Of a stretch of 64,000 nt of DNA, positions 43,610 through 52,253 are shown in pieces. This DNA comes from Salaquimonas sp041736675 (lineage in GTDB: Bacteria; Pseudomonadota; Alphaproteobacteria; Rhizobiales; Rhizobiaceae): the NCBI GenBank assembly GCA_041736675.1, contig JBGSTD010000047.1, positions 124,001 to 188,000 on the forward strand, given 5' to 3'. Position 1 is the stretch's first letter. Each line of letters opens with the position of its first letter. The notes beneath the pieces are model-generated. The model was not told the origin of the DNA and did not search any database. It saw nothing but the letters and a program-made list of their open reading frames with translations. Position numbers and translations under genes: made by a program.

Positions 43610-45865
43610 ATGATACGAGCAGTATCAGTTGTATTTCTTGGAATGATGTTTGCAGTACCACCTGCGACAGCTGGTACCTATCTAGACGGGCTATTGGCCT
43701 ATGACAAGGGTGAGTATTCCGCGGCTGTTGTGCATTGGCGCGAAGCTGCGGATAACGGAAACTCTTCGGCCCAGCAGTTGCTGGGCGACGCTTACCGCGA
43801 TGGTCGCGGCGTGGGTAAAGACGAGGCTGAAGCTGCAAAATGGTATCAACTTGCTGCAAAAAGCGGTAACTCGGTTGCACAATTCAGGCTCGGATATGCC
43901 TACCGGTTTGGTGCCGGAGTTTCAAAAAACAGCCAAGAAGCAATAAACTGGCTAACCCTTGCGGCAAAACAGAACAATCCAGGCGCCAAGTTTCTGCTTG
44001 GAAATATTGCGGAAGAAGAAAACCGCCCGCAGGATGCACTGACCTGGTATCGCTTATCGGCTGAGCAAGGATACGAAAAGGCAAAATTGCGCCTCGCACA
44101 ACTCGCGGAGCGCTCGCAAAAAGTTCAAGGCGCAACACAAGTCACAGTTTCTGCGCCTGAAATGATACCTGCACAAAAACCTGCCAATGACCCAGTTGCC
44201 GCAATTATGCCAGTTCCTGATTACCCGTGGTCACAAATTGCCATCACTGCGCTTATGCTCGCCGGATTGGCAGGCCTGTTATTTTTGCTGAAATCGACTC
44301 TCACCCAAATTGGTGGGTTGCGCGCACCTAAATTTGAAATGTTCAAATCATCATGGCGCTCAATCTTTTCGTTAGGGCGGTTTGCTGCAAACGACGAAGA
44401 TCTTTATTTGTCTGTTCCCTCTGCCTCTCTTCTTGCGGCTGCAAACCGTGGTGATGGCGATGCCCAATATCAACTGGCCGGTTTTCTTGGGAGCAATGCC
44501 TCCCAAACACCAAGCGCTGAAAGCCTCAAATGGCTTGTTCGGGCTGCAAAATCGGGCAGTACAAAGGCGCTGATGGAGCTTTCCAGATGTTACTATTCAG
44601 GGCGTGGAGTCGCCCAGGATTTCCGTTCCGGATATATCATGCTGCACAACGCTGCGCAAAAGGGTGACGTCGCAGCAATGACCACCCTAGGCACTGCGCT
44701 TGCCTTGGGGCGTGGCACTCTGCAAAGCTATGAAGATGCAATAAAATGGTACAAGAAGGCGGCGCGCGCGGGGAACAGCAATGCCCTTTACAATCTTGGC
44801 TTGATGTATGATCAGGGGATGGGGGCAGAAGTAAATCCGGCCAAGGCCATTTCAATGTATGAACAAGCGGCAAAGAACAACCATGTCGCCGCGCAACTGG
44901 AACTCGGATACCGTTATCTTGAAGGCAGGGACGTTACAAAGAACCTGATTAAATCGAGGAAATGGTTTGAACTCGCCTCAGTCAACGCGCATCCGGTTGC
45001 ACAGTACAATTTGGGACTGACCTTTCTAAATGGAACCGGCATAGCCGCAGATCCTCAAAGGGCATTCAAATGGTTCGAATTGGCAGCACGCAACAAATGC
45101 TCGCAAGCGCAATTGATGATGGCCTATGCGCACAAGAACGGTCTTGGCTGTGAACCTGATTTTGATAAAGCGATCACATGGGCTCTCAAGGCAGCCGAAA
45201 GCGGGCTTTTGGATGCACAATTGGCGCTGGGATACTGGTTCTGTGAAGACACCCACATAGCCTACAATCCATCAAGAGCTGTCCACTGGTTCGAGCGGGC
45301 AGCAAAACAGGGGTCTGTGGAAGCGCAACTTTTTCTGGCCTCTGCTTACAAAACCGGAAGAGGTATAGCACGCTCTGAGCTTAAATCGTTGCAATGGTTC
45401 AAGGAAGCCGCAGCGCTGGGAAGTGCCGAGGCCCAGTTGGCAATCGGCCTCTTGTGCCTGACAAATCCAGACCGCGGTGAGGCCAAAGAGGCAATCGACT
45501 GGATTATGCTGGCTGCCGAGAAAGATCTTGCCGAGGCACAATTGCTCCTCGCCAATCTTTACCGAAGGGGTGAAGGGTGTGATGAAAATCTTGCCTTGGC
45601 CAGCCACTGGTATGAGAAAGCAGCCCTGGCAGGCAATTGCGAGGCGCAAACCTGGCTTGGTCTCGGATATCTCAATGGCGCCGGATTGCGCAAAGACCTG
45701 GTAGCCTCACACATCTGGTTGAACTCTGCCGCCGCGAGCGGAAACATATTGGCAATGCAATACCGAGATCAGGTCGCGGCGCTGCTCAGTTCGGCCGATC
45801 TTAAAAATGCGCAAAAAGGCGCACGCGATTTGCAAAGTCGGCTGGGACAGGCAAGTCTCGCCTAG
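43610..45865 (+). CDS. Sel1-TM-Sel1 protein, single-pass
   Basis: 751 residues from ATG 43610 (MIRAVSVVFLGMMFAVPPATAG); a TTG start 21 bp up is also open. A signal peptide is followed by about four Sel1 repeats (residues ~30-165), a Pro-rich linker, and one membrane helix (SQIAITALMLAGLAGLLFLLK, ~residues 207-229). A basic patch follows (KSTLTQIGGLRAPKFEMFKSSWRS), then about eleven more Sel1 repeats (~265-735). The positive patch after the helix puts the C-terminal part inside, so Sel1 repeats would lie on both sides of the inner membrane. The nearest known layout is PodJ (coiled coil, TM, Sel1), but with Sel1 on one side only. Function unknown. Confidence 0.85.
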   Translation: MIRAVSVVFLGMMFAVPPATAGTYLDGLLAYDKGEYSAAVVHWREAADNGNSSAQQLLGDAYRDGRGVGKDEAEAAKWYQLAAKSGNSVAQFRLGYAYRFGAGVSKNSQEAINWLTLAAKQNNPGAKFLLGNIAEEENRPQDALTWYRLSAEQGYEKAKLRLAQLAERSQKVQGATQVTVSAPEMIPAQKPANDPVAAIMPVPDYPWSQIAITALMLAGLAGLLFLLKSTLTQIGGLRAPKFEMFKSSWRSIFSLGRFAANDEDLYLSVPSASLLAAANRGDGDAQYQLAGFLGSNASQTPSAESLKWLVRAAKSGSTKALMELSRCYYSGRGVAQDFRSGYIMLHNAAQKGDVAAMTTLGTALALGRGTLQSYEDAIKWYKKAARAGNSNALYNLGLMYDQGMGAEVNPAKAISMYEQAAKNNHVAAQLELGYRYLEGRDVTKNLIKSRKWFELASVNAHPVAQYNLGLTFLNGTGIAADPQRAFKWFELAARNKCSQAQLMMAYAHKNGLGCEPDFDKAITWALKAAESGLLDAQLALGYWFCEDTHIAYNPSRAVHWFERAAKQGSVEAQLFLASAYKTGRGIARSELKSLQWFKEAAALGSAEAQLAIGLLCLTNPDRGEAKEAIDWIMLAAEKDLAEAQLLLANLYRRGEGCDENLALASHWYEKAALAGNCEAQTWLGLGYLNGAGLRKDLVASHIWLNSAAASGNILAMQYRDQVAALLSSADLKNAQKGARDLQSRLGQASLA

Positions 45866-45990
45866 GGTATTTTCGGTGCCTGGTACAGCCACATTGAACA
45901 CCACCGTGTTGGGTGAGCAAAATTGCTGTTTTTCCCAGCAAAATGATTTCAGGATTAAGCACAGTCTATCAAGGCCTGCATAGCCTTGAA

Positions 45991-46067
45991 TGGTACGGTT
46001 GGGAGGGATCGAACCACCGGCCTCTAGAGCCACAATCTAGCGCTCTAACCAACTGAGCTACAACCGC
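45991..46067 (-). tRNA. tRNA-His (GTG)
   Basis: On the minus strand the 77 bases fold into a cloverleaf: acceptor GCGGTTG/CAACCGT, D arm GCTC...GAGC, anticodon arm CTAGA-TTGTGGC-TCTAG (anticodon GTG) and T loop TTCGATC. The 3' CCA is encoded. Position 72 is U (G1-U72 pair), position 73 is A, and the base at -1 is T, so no G-1 is encoded. This is the alphaproteobacterial form of tRNA-His. The T stem has one mismatch (GGTGG against CCTCC, U51-U63). Confidence 0.93.
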
Positions 46068-46380
46068 ACATCTCTGCAAGGTGCCGATTAACGACAGCTT
46101 TTGCCAGACGATGCTGGAATAAGGACAAGCGCCGCTTTTTGCAAGCCTCTTTTCGTTTTTTTAGAAATTGAATCTTTTCATCCAAGGGTGAATCTGCCTC
46201 ACTGACAACCAATTAACGCGCTATGTGACCAAACAGACCTAAGGCAAATCCGCCTTGTTAACTGTCTTGATCGAATTAGCGCCCTCAGAGTGTACCTCTG
46301 CTGGACCAAAATGGCCAAAATCGCTATTAATACTCTGTTAACCGCTGTTCCAATGCCAGCCAAGATTGTCAGTATTGCGT
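46068..46380. other. Intergenic region upstream of the kinase gene
   Basis: 313 bp between tRNA-His and the kinase. I see no gene. It holds a perfect CtrA-type site (46327-46341) and further GTTAAC-like motifs around 46257. The tRNA promoter must lie here on the minus strand. Confidence 0.7.
46327..46341 (+). promoter_or_regulatory. CtrA-type site upstream of PdhS-like kinase
   Basis: TTAA-TACTCTG-TTAA, an exact TTAA-N7-TTAA match, ending 39 bp before the kinase ATG at 46381. A CtrA site at the promoter of a DivJ/PleC/PdhS-class kinase would close a loop with the CtrA pathway. Confidence 0.6.
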
Positions 46381-49300
46381 ATGACCCTATCAAACTACTC
46401 CTATCTTGATTTCACCGTGATGCCCTTTTTGCGCAAGAAGGTCATATCGGCGGACGCTGCGATATTGTTCAATTCAGGTCTTGAAAAGGTACTCTGGGCC
46501 AATGCCACCGGTGCGGACCTGTTTGGCGGAAATGGGATTTTCAGCCTGCTGGACATCGATCTGTCTGAAAATCATCCACTCGTCAAACAGCTGAAAAACG
46601 CATCCCGCCAGCTTGAGAGCGATGAACCGATTGTGCGGGGATTTCGTATTTCAAGAGGACTGACCTCTGACCAGATACAGGGTGAAATGAGCCAGCACAC
46701 GCTGCCAAACGGCGAGCAGGTTATTCTTGCTGTCTTCAAACAGACTGGCAAAACCCAAAGATTGCGGGAATATGAACTGGCCCTCAAAGCGGTGAACGCT
46801 CTCGACGGATTTGCCGACGCGTCTGCCATTGTTGACGACTATGGACTTGTGCTTGCCTCTTCAAAAGGCTTCGACACTTTGGAAATCGATCCCGAAACGC
46901 TCGAGAGCCTTATTTCAATTGTGGCCAGGGAAGAAGACAGACTGGTCAAGCGCAAGGTGAAAACCGCCTCTGGAAGATTGGCCGCCGCTGGATTGGGACG
47001 CATTCGTGATGTTCCTGGAAGATTTCTGATTGTTGTGGCTGATGCCGATGATTTGCAGGAAACAAGCATCATCCCGGACAATCAGGACATTCAATCTGCG
47101 TTGATCCCGCAGGATGACGAAACATTTCAGGATGGGCCATTTGAGGATGAAGGGTCCATTTCAGTCGAGTTTCTCGAAACCGATCAGGATGCCGACGACC
47201 TGTTTGATCGTGACGATGAACCCGATGCATACCCCGATATAAACAAAGTTGAAGTTCACACTGACACCCCGCTGGAAAGTGCTGATCTTTTTGCCAACGA
47301 AAAGAATACAAAGGACAGCCTGACAGGAGGCCAAGTCCAAAAGGGTTCACTTCTTGACCGCTGGTATTTCACCAAGGAAGAAGACGAGATCACGAACAGT
47401 CCAAAACCAACGATTGTTGACAACCTCGAGCCTTCGACCAAAGCTTCCGAGAGTACTTTCGAGAATGATAGTCATGATGATTATGTCAATGATCATGATG
47501 ATGACCAAAACACGGACCATGAGCTGAAGGAAATTCCAGTAGCAGCCGAAAAACGCCCTCTACAAGAAGGTCCAAAGCGTTTTGCCTTTGTGATTGATCA
47601 TGACCATATCGTTCAATCGGTTTCAGGAGAATTGGTGCAAGCGGTCGGTGTTTTTTCAGGAGATATTACCGGCAAATCCTGGAAAACAATTTCCACAAAT
47701 CGCAGATTTGACGAAAATGGCGTAATTCAGAAACTGCTTGAAAAGGCGGATACCTGGTCGGGAAAAAGTGTTTTGTGGCCTGTGGATGGAGCGGACATGG
47801 TGATCCCTGTCGATCTGGCGGCTTTGCCTGTTTATGATCGCGAACGAAATTTTGACGGCTTTCGCGGTTTTGGCATTATCCGCGTTGAAGATGCTATTGT
47901 CGATCCGCGAGCAATCGGTCTCAATTTCACCAACCAGAGTGATCAGGAATTACCTGGTGCTGACATATTTGACACCGCCGCCATGGATCTCCCAATCAAC
48001 TCCCAACAACCTTTGGACGAGATGACAGACGATACATGGCCGGAAAGAAATTCGATCTGGCGGACAGATCTTGAGCGCGAGGATGCTACAGTCCCCGATA
48101 CCACCGCCGATCTTGAAACGGAGGCGGTATCTGCTGCTGACAATATTTTCCACCTGCCGAAACGAACGAAAATAAATCCTGATCTGACTGAGGCCGCTGC
48201 GACGAGTGAGGAAACCTCTCGTTTGAGCGGCAAGGAAAAGCAGGCATTTTCAGAGATCAGCCGATCGCTTTCTTCAGATTTTGAAGGCGATCCCTCTCTT
48301 GGCACGAGTGATTTGACACAAAGTATCAATGTCGAAACAACCGCAGACTCTTCGGGACAAAATTTTCAGGATGTGGCTGGTGAAAGCAATTCGATCCTGG
48401 AGACACTCCCGGTTCCGCTTGTCATCTACCGTTCAGCCAAGACGCTTTTCGCCAATGATGCCTTTCTGGAATTGGCTGGTTACGCATCCCTTGAAGATCT
48501 CGACCAAGCTGGCGGGATTGACGCAATCTTCTCGCGAGACGGAAATGACGTCGGTGCTTCGGTGCGCCAGATCGAACTCAAACGCAAGGACGGATCAACC
48601 TTTCACGCCCAAACCAAATTGACGACGGTGGTCTGGAAAGGCGAAAAATCCCTGTGTCTTTCCTTTGACAACGCTGCCGGTATCAACGCTCAATCACTGG
48701 GCGAAGAAAAATCAGTGCTTGATATGGCGCGGGTAAGCGAGCTGGAAAACATTCTTGAAACAGCCGCAGACGGTATTTTGGTTCTCGATGAAAACGGCAA
48801 GATCGAATCGCTTAACGCTTCGGGCGAAGCTCTATTTGGACGCCTTCAAAGCGATGTTGCGGGGACGTCGTTCGGGAAACTTTTTGCTACCGAAAGTCGC
48901 CAAAGCCTCGAGGCTTATATCAGGGACATCAATACTCCAGGTGTTTCGGGGATTCTCAATCAGGGGTTGGAGGTCATCGGCCTTGAAGCCAATGGCGGAT
49001 TGATCCCGCTTTTTGCAACAATAGGCCGTGTTGGCCAATCAAACCGCTACTGTGCGGTCCTGCGTGATTTGACCGAGTGGAAGCGCAATGAGGAAGAACT
49101 TGTCAAGGCAAAACACAATGCCGAGACTGCAAGTGAGCAAAAAAGCGAATTCCTGTCCCGCATGAGCCACGAAATTCGTGAACCGCTCAACGCCATCATC
49201 GGCTTTTCAGATGTGATGATCGAAGAGCGTTTCGGTCGCATTGAGAATGAGCGCTATCGCGAATATCTCAAAGACATCAACCGGTCCGGTATTCATGTGC

Positions 49301-49836
49301 TAGATCTGGTCAATGATCTTCTGGATATCTCGAAAATTGAAGCAGGAAAGCTCGAGCTTTCCTATGAGGCCGTTGACCTTAACCAACTGGCAGCTGAAAC
49401 GATTGCCCTGTTGCAGCCCCAGGCAAACAACAAGCGCATCCTGATCCGGACATCGCTTTCGAGGGCGGTACCAAAAGTTGTCGCGGATGCAAGGAGCATT
49501 CGACAGATTATTCTCAACCTCGTTTCCAATGCCATCAACCATTCACCGCAAAACAGCCAGGTAATTGTCTCAACCACTTATGAAGAAAACAGCGAAGTGG
49601 GGCTGCGCATTCGCGATACCGGAAAGGGCATGAACAAGGATCAATTGGCCCGTGCGCTCGAACCGTTCAGCCAGGTTGGTGACGATCGGCAACATATCGG
49701 AGGAACCGGCCTTGGCCTGCCTTTGACAAAAGCGCTTGTGGAGGCAAACCGAGCATATTTCGAACTGGAAAGCACGCCGGGAGAAGGCACTATAGCACAT
49801 ATCCAGTTTCCATCGCAGCGGGTGCTGGCAGATTGA
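46381..49836 (+). CDS. Cytosolic PAS histidine kinase, PdhS-like
   Basis: 1151 residues from ATG 46381 (MTLSNYSYLDFTVMPFLRKK); a TTG 15 bases up is also open. No membrane helix is evident. The N-terminal ~200 residues form an unknown sensor region, then a long acidic, probably disordered region (including DSHDDYVNDHDDDQNTDHE). Two PAS-like domains follow (~VPLVIYRSAKTLFANDAFLELAGY and ~ILETAADGILVLDENGKIE). The HisKA box is FLSRMSHEIREPLNAIIGFS with His near residue 930, and the HATPase ends with DTGKGM and GGTGLGLPL. It resembles Brucella PdhS, a cytosolic DivJ/PleC-family kinase acting on DivK. Partners here are not shown. Confidence 0.85.
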   Translation: MTLSNYSYLDFTVMPFLRKKVISADAAILFNSGLEKVLWANATGADLFGGNGIFSLLDIDLSENHPLVKQLKNASRQLESDEPIVRGFRISRGLTSDQIQGEMSQHTLPNGEQVILAVFKQTGKTQRLREYELALKAVNALDGFADASAIVDDYGLVLASSKGFDTLEIDPETLESLISIVAREEDRLVKRKVKTASGRLAAAGLGRIRDVPGRFLIVVADADDLQETSIIPDNQDIQSALIPQDDETFQDGPFEDEGSISVEFLETDQDADDLFDRDDEPDAYPDINKVEVHTDTPLESADLFANEKNTKDSLTGGQVQKGSLLDRWYFTKEEDEITNSPKPTIVDNLEPSTKASESTFENDSHDDYVNDHDDDQNTDHELKEIPVAAEKRPLQEGPKRFAFVIDHDHIVQSVSGELVQAVGVFSGDITGKSWKTISTNRRFDENGVIQKLLEKADTWSGKSVLWPVDGADMVIPVDLAALPVYDRERNFDGFRGFGIIRVEDAIVDPRAIGLNFTNQSDQELPGADIFDTAAMDLPINSQQPLDEMTDDTWPERNSIWRTDLEREDATVPDTTADLETEAVSAADNIFHLPKRTKINPDLTEAAATSEETSRLSGKEKQAFSEISRSLSSDFEGDPSLGTSDLTQSINVETTADSSGQNFQDVAGESNSILETLPVPLVIYRSAKTLFANDAFLELAGYASLEDLDQAGGIDAIFSRDGNDVGASVRQIELKRKDGSTFHAQTKLTTVVWKGEKSLCLSFDNAAGINAQSLGEEKSVLDMARVSELENILETAADGILVLDENGKIESLNASGEALFGRLQSDVAGTSFGKLFATESRQSLEAYIRDINTPGVSGILNQGLEVIGLEANGGLIPLFATIGRVGQSNRYCAVLRDLTEWKRNEEELVKAKHNAETASEQKSEFLSRMSHEIREPLNAIIGFSDVMIEERFGRIENERYREYLKDINRSGIHVLDLVNDLLDISKIEAGKLELSYEAVDLNQLAAETIALLQPQANNKRILIRTSLSRAVPKVVADARSIRQIILNLVSNAINHSPQNSQVIVSTTYEENSEVGLRIRDTGKGMNKDQLARALEPFSQVGDDRQHIGGTGLGLPLTKALVEANRAYFELESTPGEGTIAHIQFPSQRVLAD

Positions 49837-49900
49837 AAATGCCTGCAAAAGGCGTTCTGTTTCACTTGACCCGCCTGCGTGTTTCTGCACAAAACCTGTT

Positions 49901-51595
49901 ATGACCATTCACTATGAAGATGCAAACTCGCTGGTAAACAAGGATGAGCAATTGCGCCGTTACGGTGCGATTGGCAAAGGCTGGTCAATCTTCGTTCTGG
50001 CAATACTGATATTATCGAGTTTGCCTTTGCTCGCCCTGGTTTACATAGCTGGCGGTGACAGCAGCGGGGTCTGGCCTCACCTTGTTGCCAATGTCCTTCC
50101 AAATTCAATTCTTGTCACTGCAGTGTTGCTGGCCGGTGTGGGTTGTGGCACCATGATCATTGGCACAGGGACAGCCTGGCTGGTCAGCCGACACGATTTT
50201 CCGCTTCGCAACCTGCTGCAGTGGGGACTCATTTTACCTCTTGCAATCCCGACTTATATTTCCGCTTACACCTGGACAGAGTTCTCTGGCTATACCGGTC
50301 CTTTACAAGAGTGGGTGAGAACCATTGGCGGTTTTGAAACTTCACGGGATTACTGGTTTCCCGATATCCGTTCGGTCGGTGGGGCAATTTTCCTGATCAG
50401 CCTTGTTTTGTTTCCTTATGTCTATCTCCCATCGCGCCTGTCGTTCAGTCTGCAAAGCGTCAATCTTTTTGATGTGGCAAAATTGCTTGGCGCTGGGCCG
50501 TTGAAGTTGTTTTTCAAGGTAGCGCTGCCTGCAGCGAGGCCGGCAATTGCTGTGGGTGTCATTCTTTCGCTGATGGAAACCCTCAACGACATCGGTGCTG
50601 TGGAACATCTGGGTGTGCGCACCCTCACCTTTTCGATATTTGATACCTGGCTTAACCGGTCCAGTCTCGCAGGAGCCGCGCAACTATCTTTGTTTCTGCT
50701 TGCATTCATTGCAGGGTTCATAGTGCTTGAAAAACACTTCCGCAGACAGCAAAGTTATTACGACCCAAGACAGGGCAGGAACACTGGAGAGCGGGTCAGA
50801 TTGCAAGGGGTCAAGGCACTTTTGGCAAGCGCCGCTTGTTTTCTGCCGGTAGCACTGGGTTTTGCAGTCCCGTTGTTTCAACTCATAAGGTTTAGCATAC
50901 AATCACCCGGGCAATTCCTTGATGCCTCGCTCTATCTGGCTGCATGGAACAGTGTTTACGTGGCAGTAGCCTGCGCAGTAATTTGCATGTTTGCGGGATT
51001 CATACTTGCCTACGCAAACCGGCGCGGCAGCCAGCGCAGGTTCAAGGTATCCAGCCAGATCGCGGCACTTGGCTATGCAGTTCCTGGAACGATTTTGGCG
51101 ATTGGCATTGTTGTCGTCATGACCGGATTTGACAACTGGTTTGCGGGCGTGATGAGTGCCAATTTCGGACTGAGAACCGGATTGTTGATTTCAGGCTCGT
51201 CAGCCATCGTTATCTTTGCCTGCTCTGTCAGGTTCCTCGCAGTAGCAATTGGCAATATCGAGGCCGGTTATACCAAAATATCACCCAATCTTACTGAAGC
51301 GGCAAGAACGCTTGGCCACAGTGGAACCAGTGCGATGTGGTCGATTGAATTGCCACTGATCGGCAAATCAATGTTGGTAGCAGCCATCTTGGTTTTCGTT
51401 GAAACGATGAAAGAGTTATCAGCTACCCTTTTGTTGCGTCCTTTCAATTTCGATACACTTTCGACCTTTGTCTATACCAGGGCTTCGCGCGCTGTTTTTG
51501 AAGAGGCATCGTTTGCAGCGTTGCTGATTGTCCTCATCGGTCTGTTGCCGGTCTATTTATTAACAAGAATGTTCATTTCGGAACAAAAACGCTAA
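49901..51595 (+). CDS. Fe(III)-type ABC transporter permease (FbpB/AfuB-like)
   Basis: 564 residues, the size of two-domain permeases of the ferric-iron importer family, with about twelve membrane segments. Both EAA-type loops can be seen: VAKLLGAGPLKLFFKVALPAARPAI and EAARTLGHSGTSAMWSIELPLIGKS. PTYISAYTWTEFSGYTGPLQEW is a family mark. It would import Fe3+ or a chelate with a periplasmic binding protein and an ATPase, but neither is adjacent; the kinase lies 64 bp upstream and an intergenic gap follows. Confidence 0.88.
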   Translation: MTIHYEDANSLVNKDEQLRRYGAIGKGWSIFVLAILILSSLPLLALVYIAGGDSSGVWPHLVANVLPNSILVTAVLLAGVGCGTMIIGTGTAWLVSRHDFPLRNLLQWGLILPLAIPTYISAYTWTEFSGYTGPLQEWVRTIGGFETSRDYWFPDIRSVGGAIFLISLVLFPYVYLPSRLSFSLQSVNLFDVAKLLGAGPLKLFFKVALPAARPAIAVGVILSLMETLNDIGAVEHLGVRTLTFSIFDTWLNRSSLAGAAQLSLFLLAFIAGFIVLEKHFRRQQSYYDPRQGRNTGERVRLQGVKALLASAACFLPVALGFAVPLFQLIRFSIQSPGQFLDASLYLAAWNSVYVAVACAVICMFAGFILAYANRRGSQRRFKVSSQIAALGYAVPGTILAIGIVVVMTGFDNWFAGVMSANFGLRTGLLISGSSAIVIFACSVRFLAVAIGNIEAGYTKISPNLTEAARTLGHSGTSAMWSIELPLIGKSMLVAAILVFVETMKELSATLLLRPFNFDTLSTFVYTRASRAVFEEASFAALLIVLIGLLPVYLLTRMFISEQKR

Positions 51596-51717
51596 CTGCA
51601 AAAAAAATGGCGGACCATTTAGATCCGCCAGTTGTTATCTTAGAAGGGCATTTAACTTGAAATTAGCGGCCAAACCGCTGAAATTGCTTGTGTTGATCTG
51701 ATAATGCCTGTGATTTG

Positions 51718-51732
51718 TTAACACCACCTTAA
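51718..51732 (+). promoter_or_regulatory. CtrA-type site 1 in the 51.7 kb gap
   Basis: TTAA-CACCACC-TTAA, an exact TTAA-N7-TTAA match. A near match with a 6-base spacer lies at 51739-51752. Confidence 0.55.
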
Positions 51733-51779
51733 CAAGCGTTAATTTATTTTAACAAGTATTGATGCCAACTGGTTTACGG

Positions 51780-51794
51780 TTAATTTTCGCTTAA
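51780..51794 (+). promoter_or_regulatory. CtrA-type site 2 in the 51.7 kb gap
   Basis: TTAA-TTTTCGC-TTAA, an exact TTAA-N7-TTAA match. A TTAACCAT half site follows at 51802-51809, and another lies at 52076-52083, nearer to asmA. Confidence 0.55.
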
Positions 51795-52253
51795 GCCTTT
51801 GTTAACCATGTTTGTTAGCAATCGGCACTATGTCAGGGAATTTGGACGGATATCGCTTTCGATACACTAAAATATTCATATCTTATTGTTTTTAAATATA
51901 AAATTTCTTACTTTTTGCCAAACCGAACCAAGGTCCAACCCTTTACGATGCAACTGTTCAGCGTCCATTCGGCACATGGCGGATTTTAAACCAGAGGCAG
52001 CAGTGGTCGCAGCCCGCGAATTGAGCACATTTGCTTCGACAACCGCTTCTTTCGTGTAAGTGGTGCATATATGGGTTAACCATTGGAGTTAAAATTGTTT
52101 GGAATGATTTTCTTATTGCCGCATTTGCCGATTACTCTGGATAAACCGCTCAATCCGCTTCTTGATCTCAATTTTGTTTGTGTCACCGTTCGTTATGTGA
52201 GAAATTTTCCCTGACTTTCGGGGGAGCTGGTGGGTGACAAACCCCAGGATGCA

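Larger units (their letters stand above)
51596..52253. other. AT-rich intergenic region with CtrA-type sites
   Basis: About 650 bp before asmA. It has a hairpin after the permease gene (TGGCGGA/TCCGCCA, 51608-51630), then an unusually AT-rich stretch dense in TTAA/GTTAAC motifs, two of them perfect CtrA-type sites. A 27-codon frame at 51976-52059 lacks a ribosome site. I see no supported gene. Confidence 0.65.

Noticed and set aside
51739..51752. TTAA-N6-TTAA as a CtrA site
   Set aside because: The spacer is six, not seven, so it was not counted with the exact sites.
51976..52059. 27-codon frame in the CtrA-rich gap
   Set aside because: No ribosome site and no recognisable pattern; 84 bases can easily be open by chance.
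51596..52253. Chromosomal origin
   Set aside because: The gap is AT-rich with CtrA sites, but there is no cluster of DnaA boxes that I can see and no hemE, parAB, dnaA or repABC nearby.
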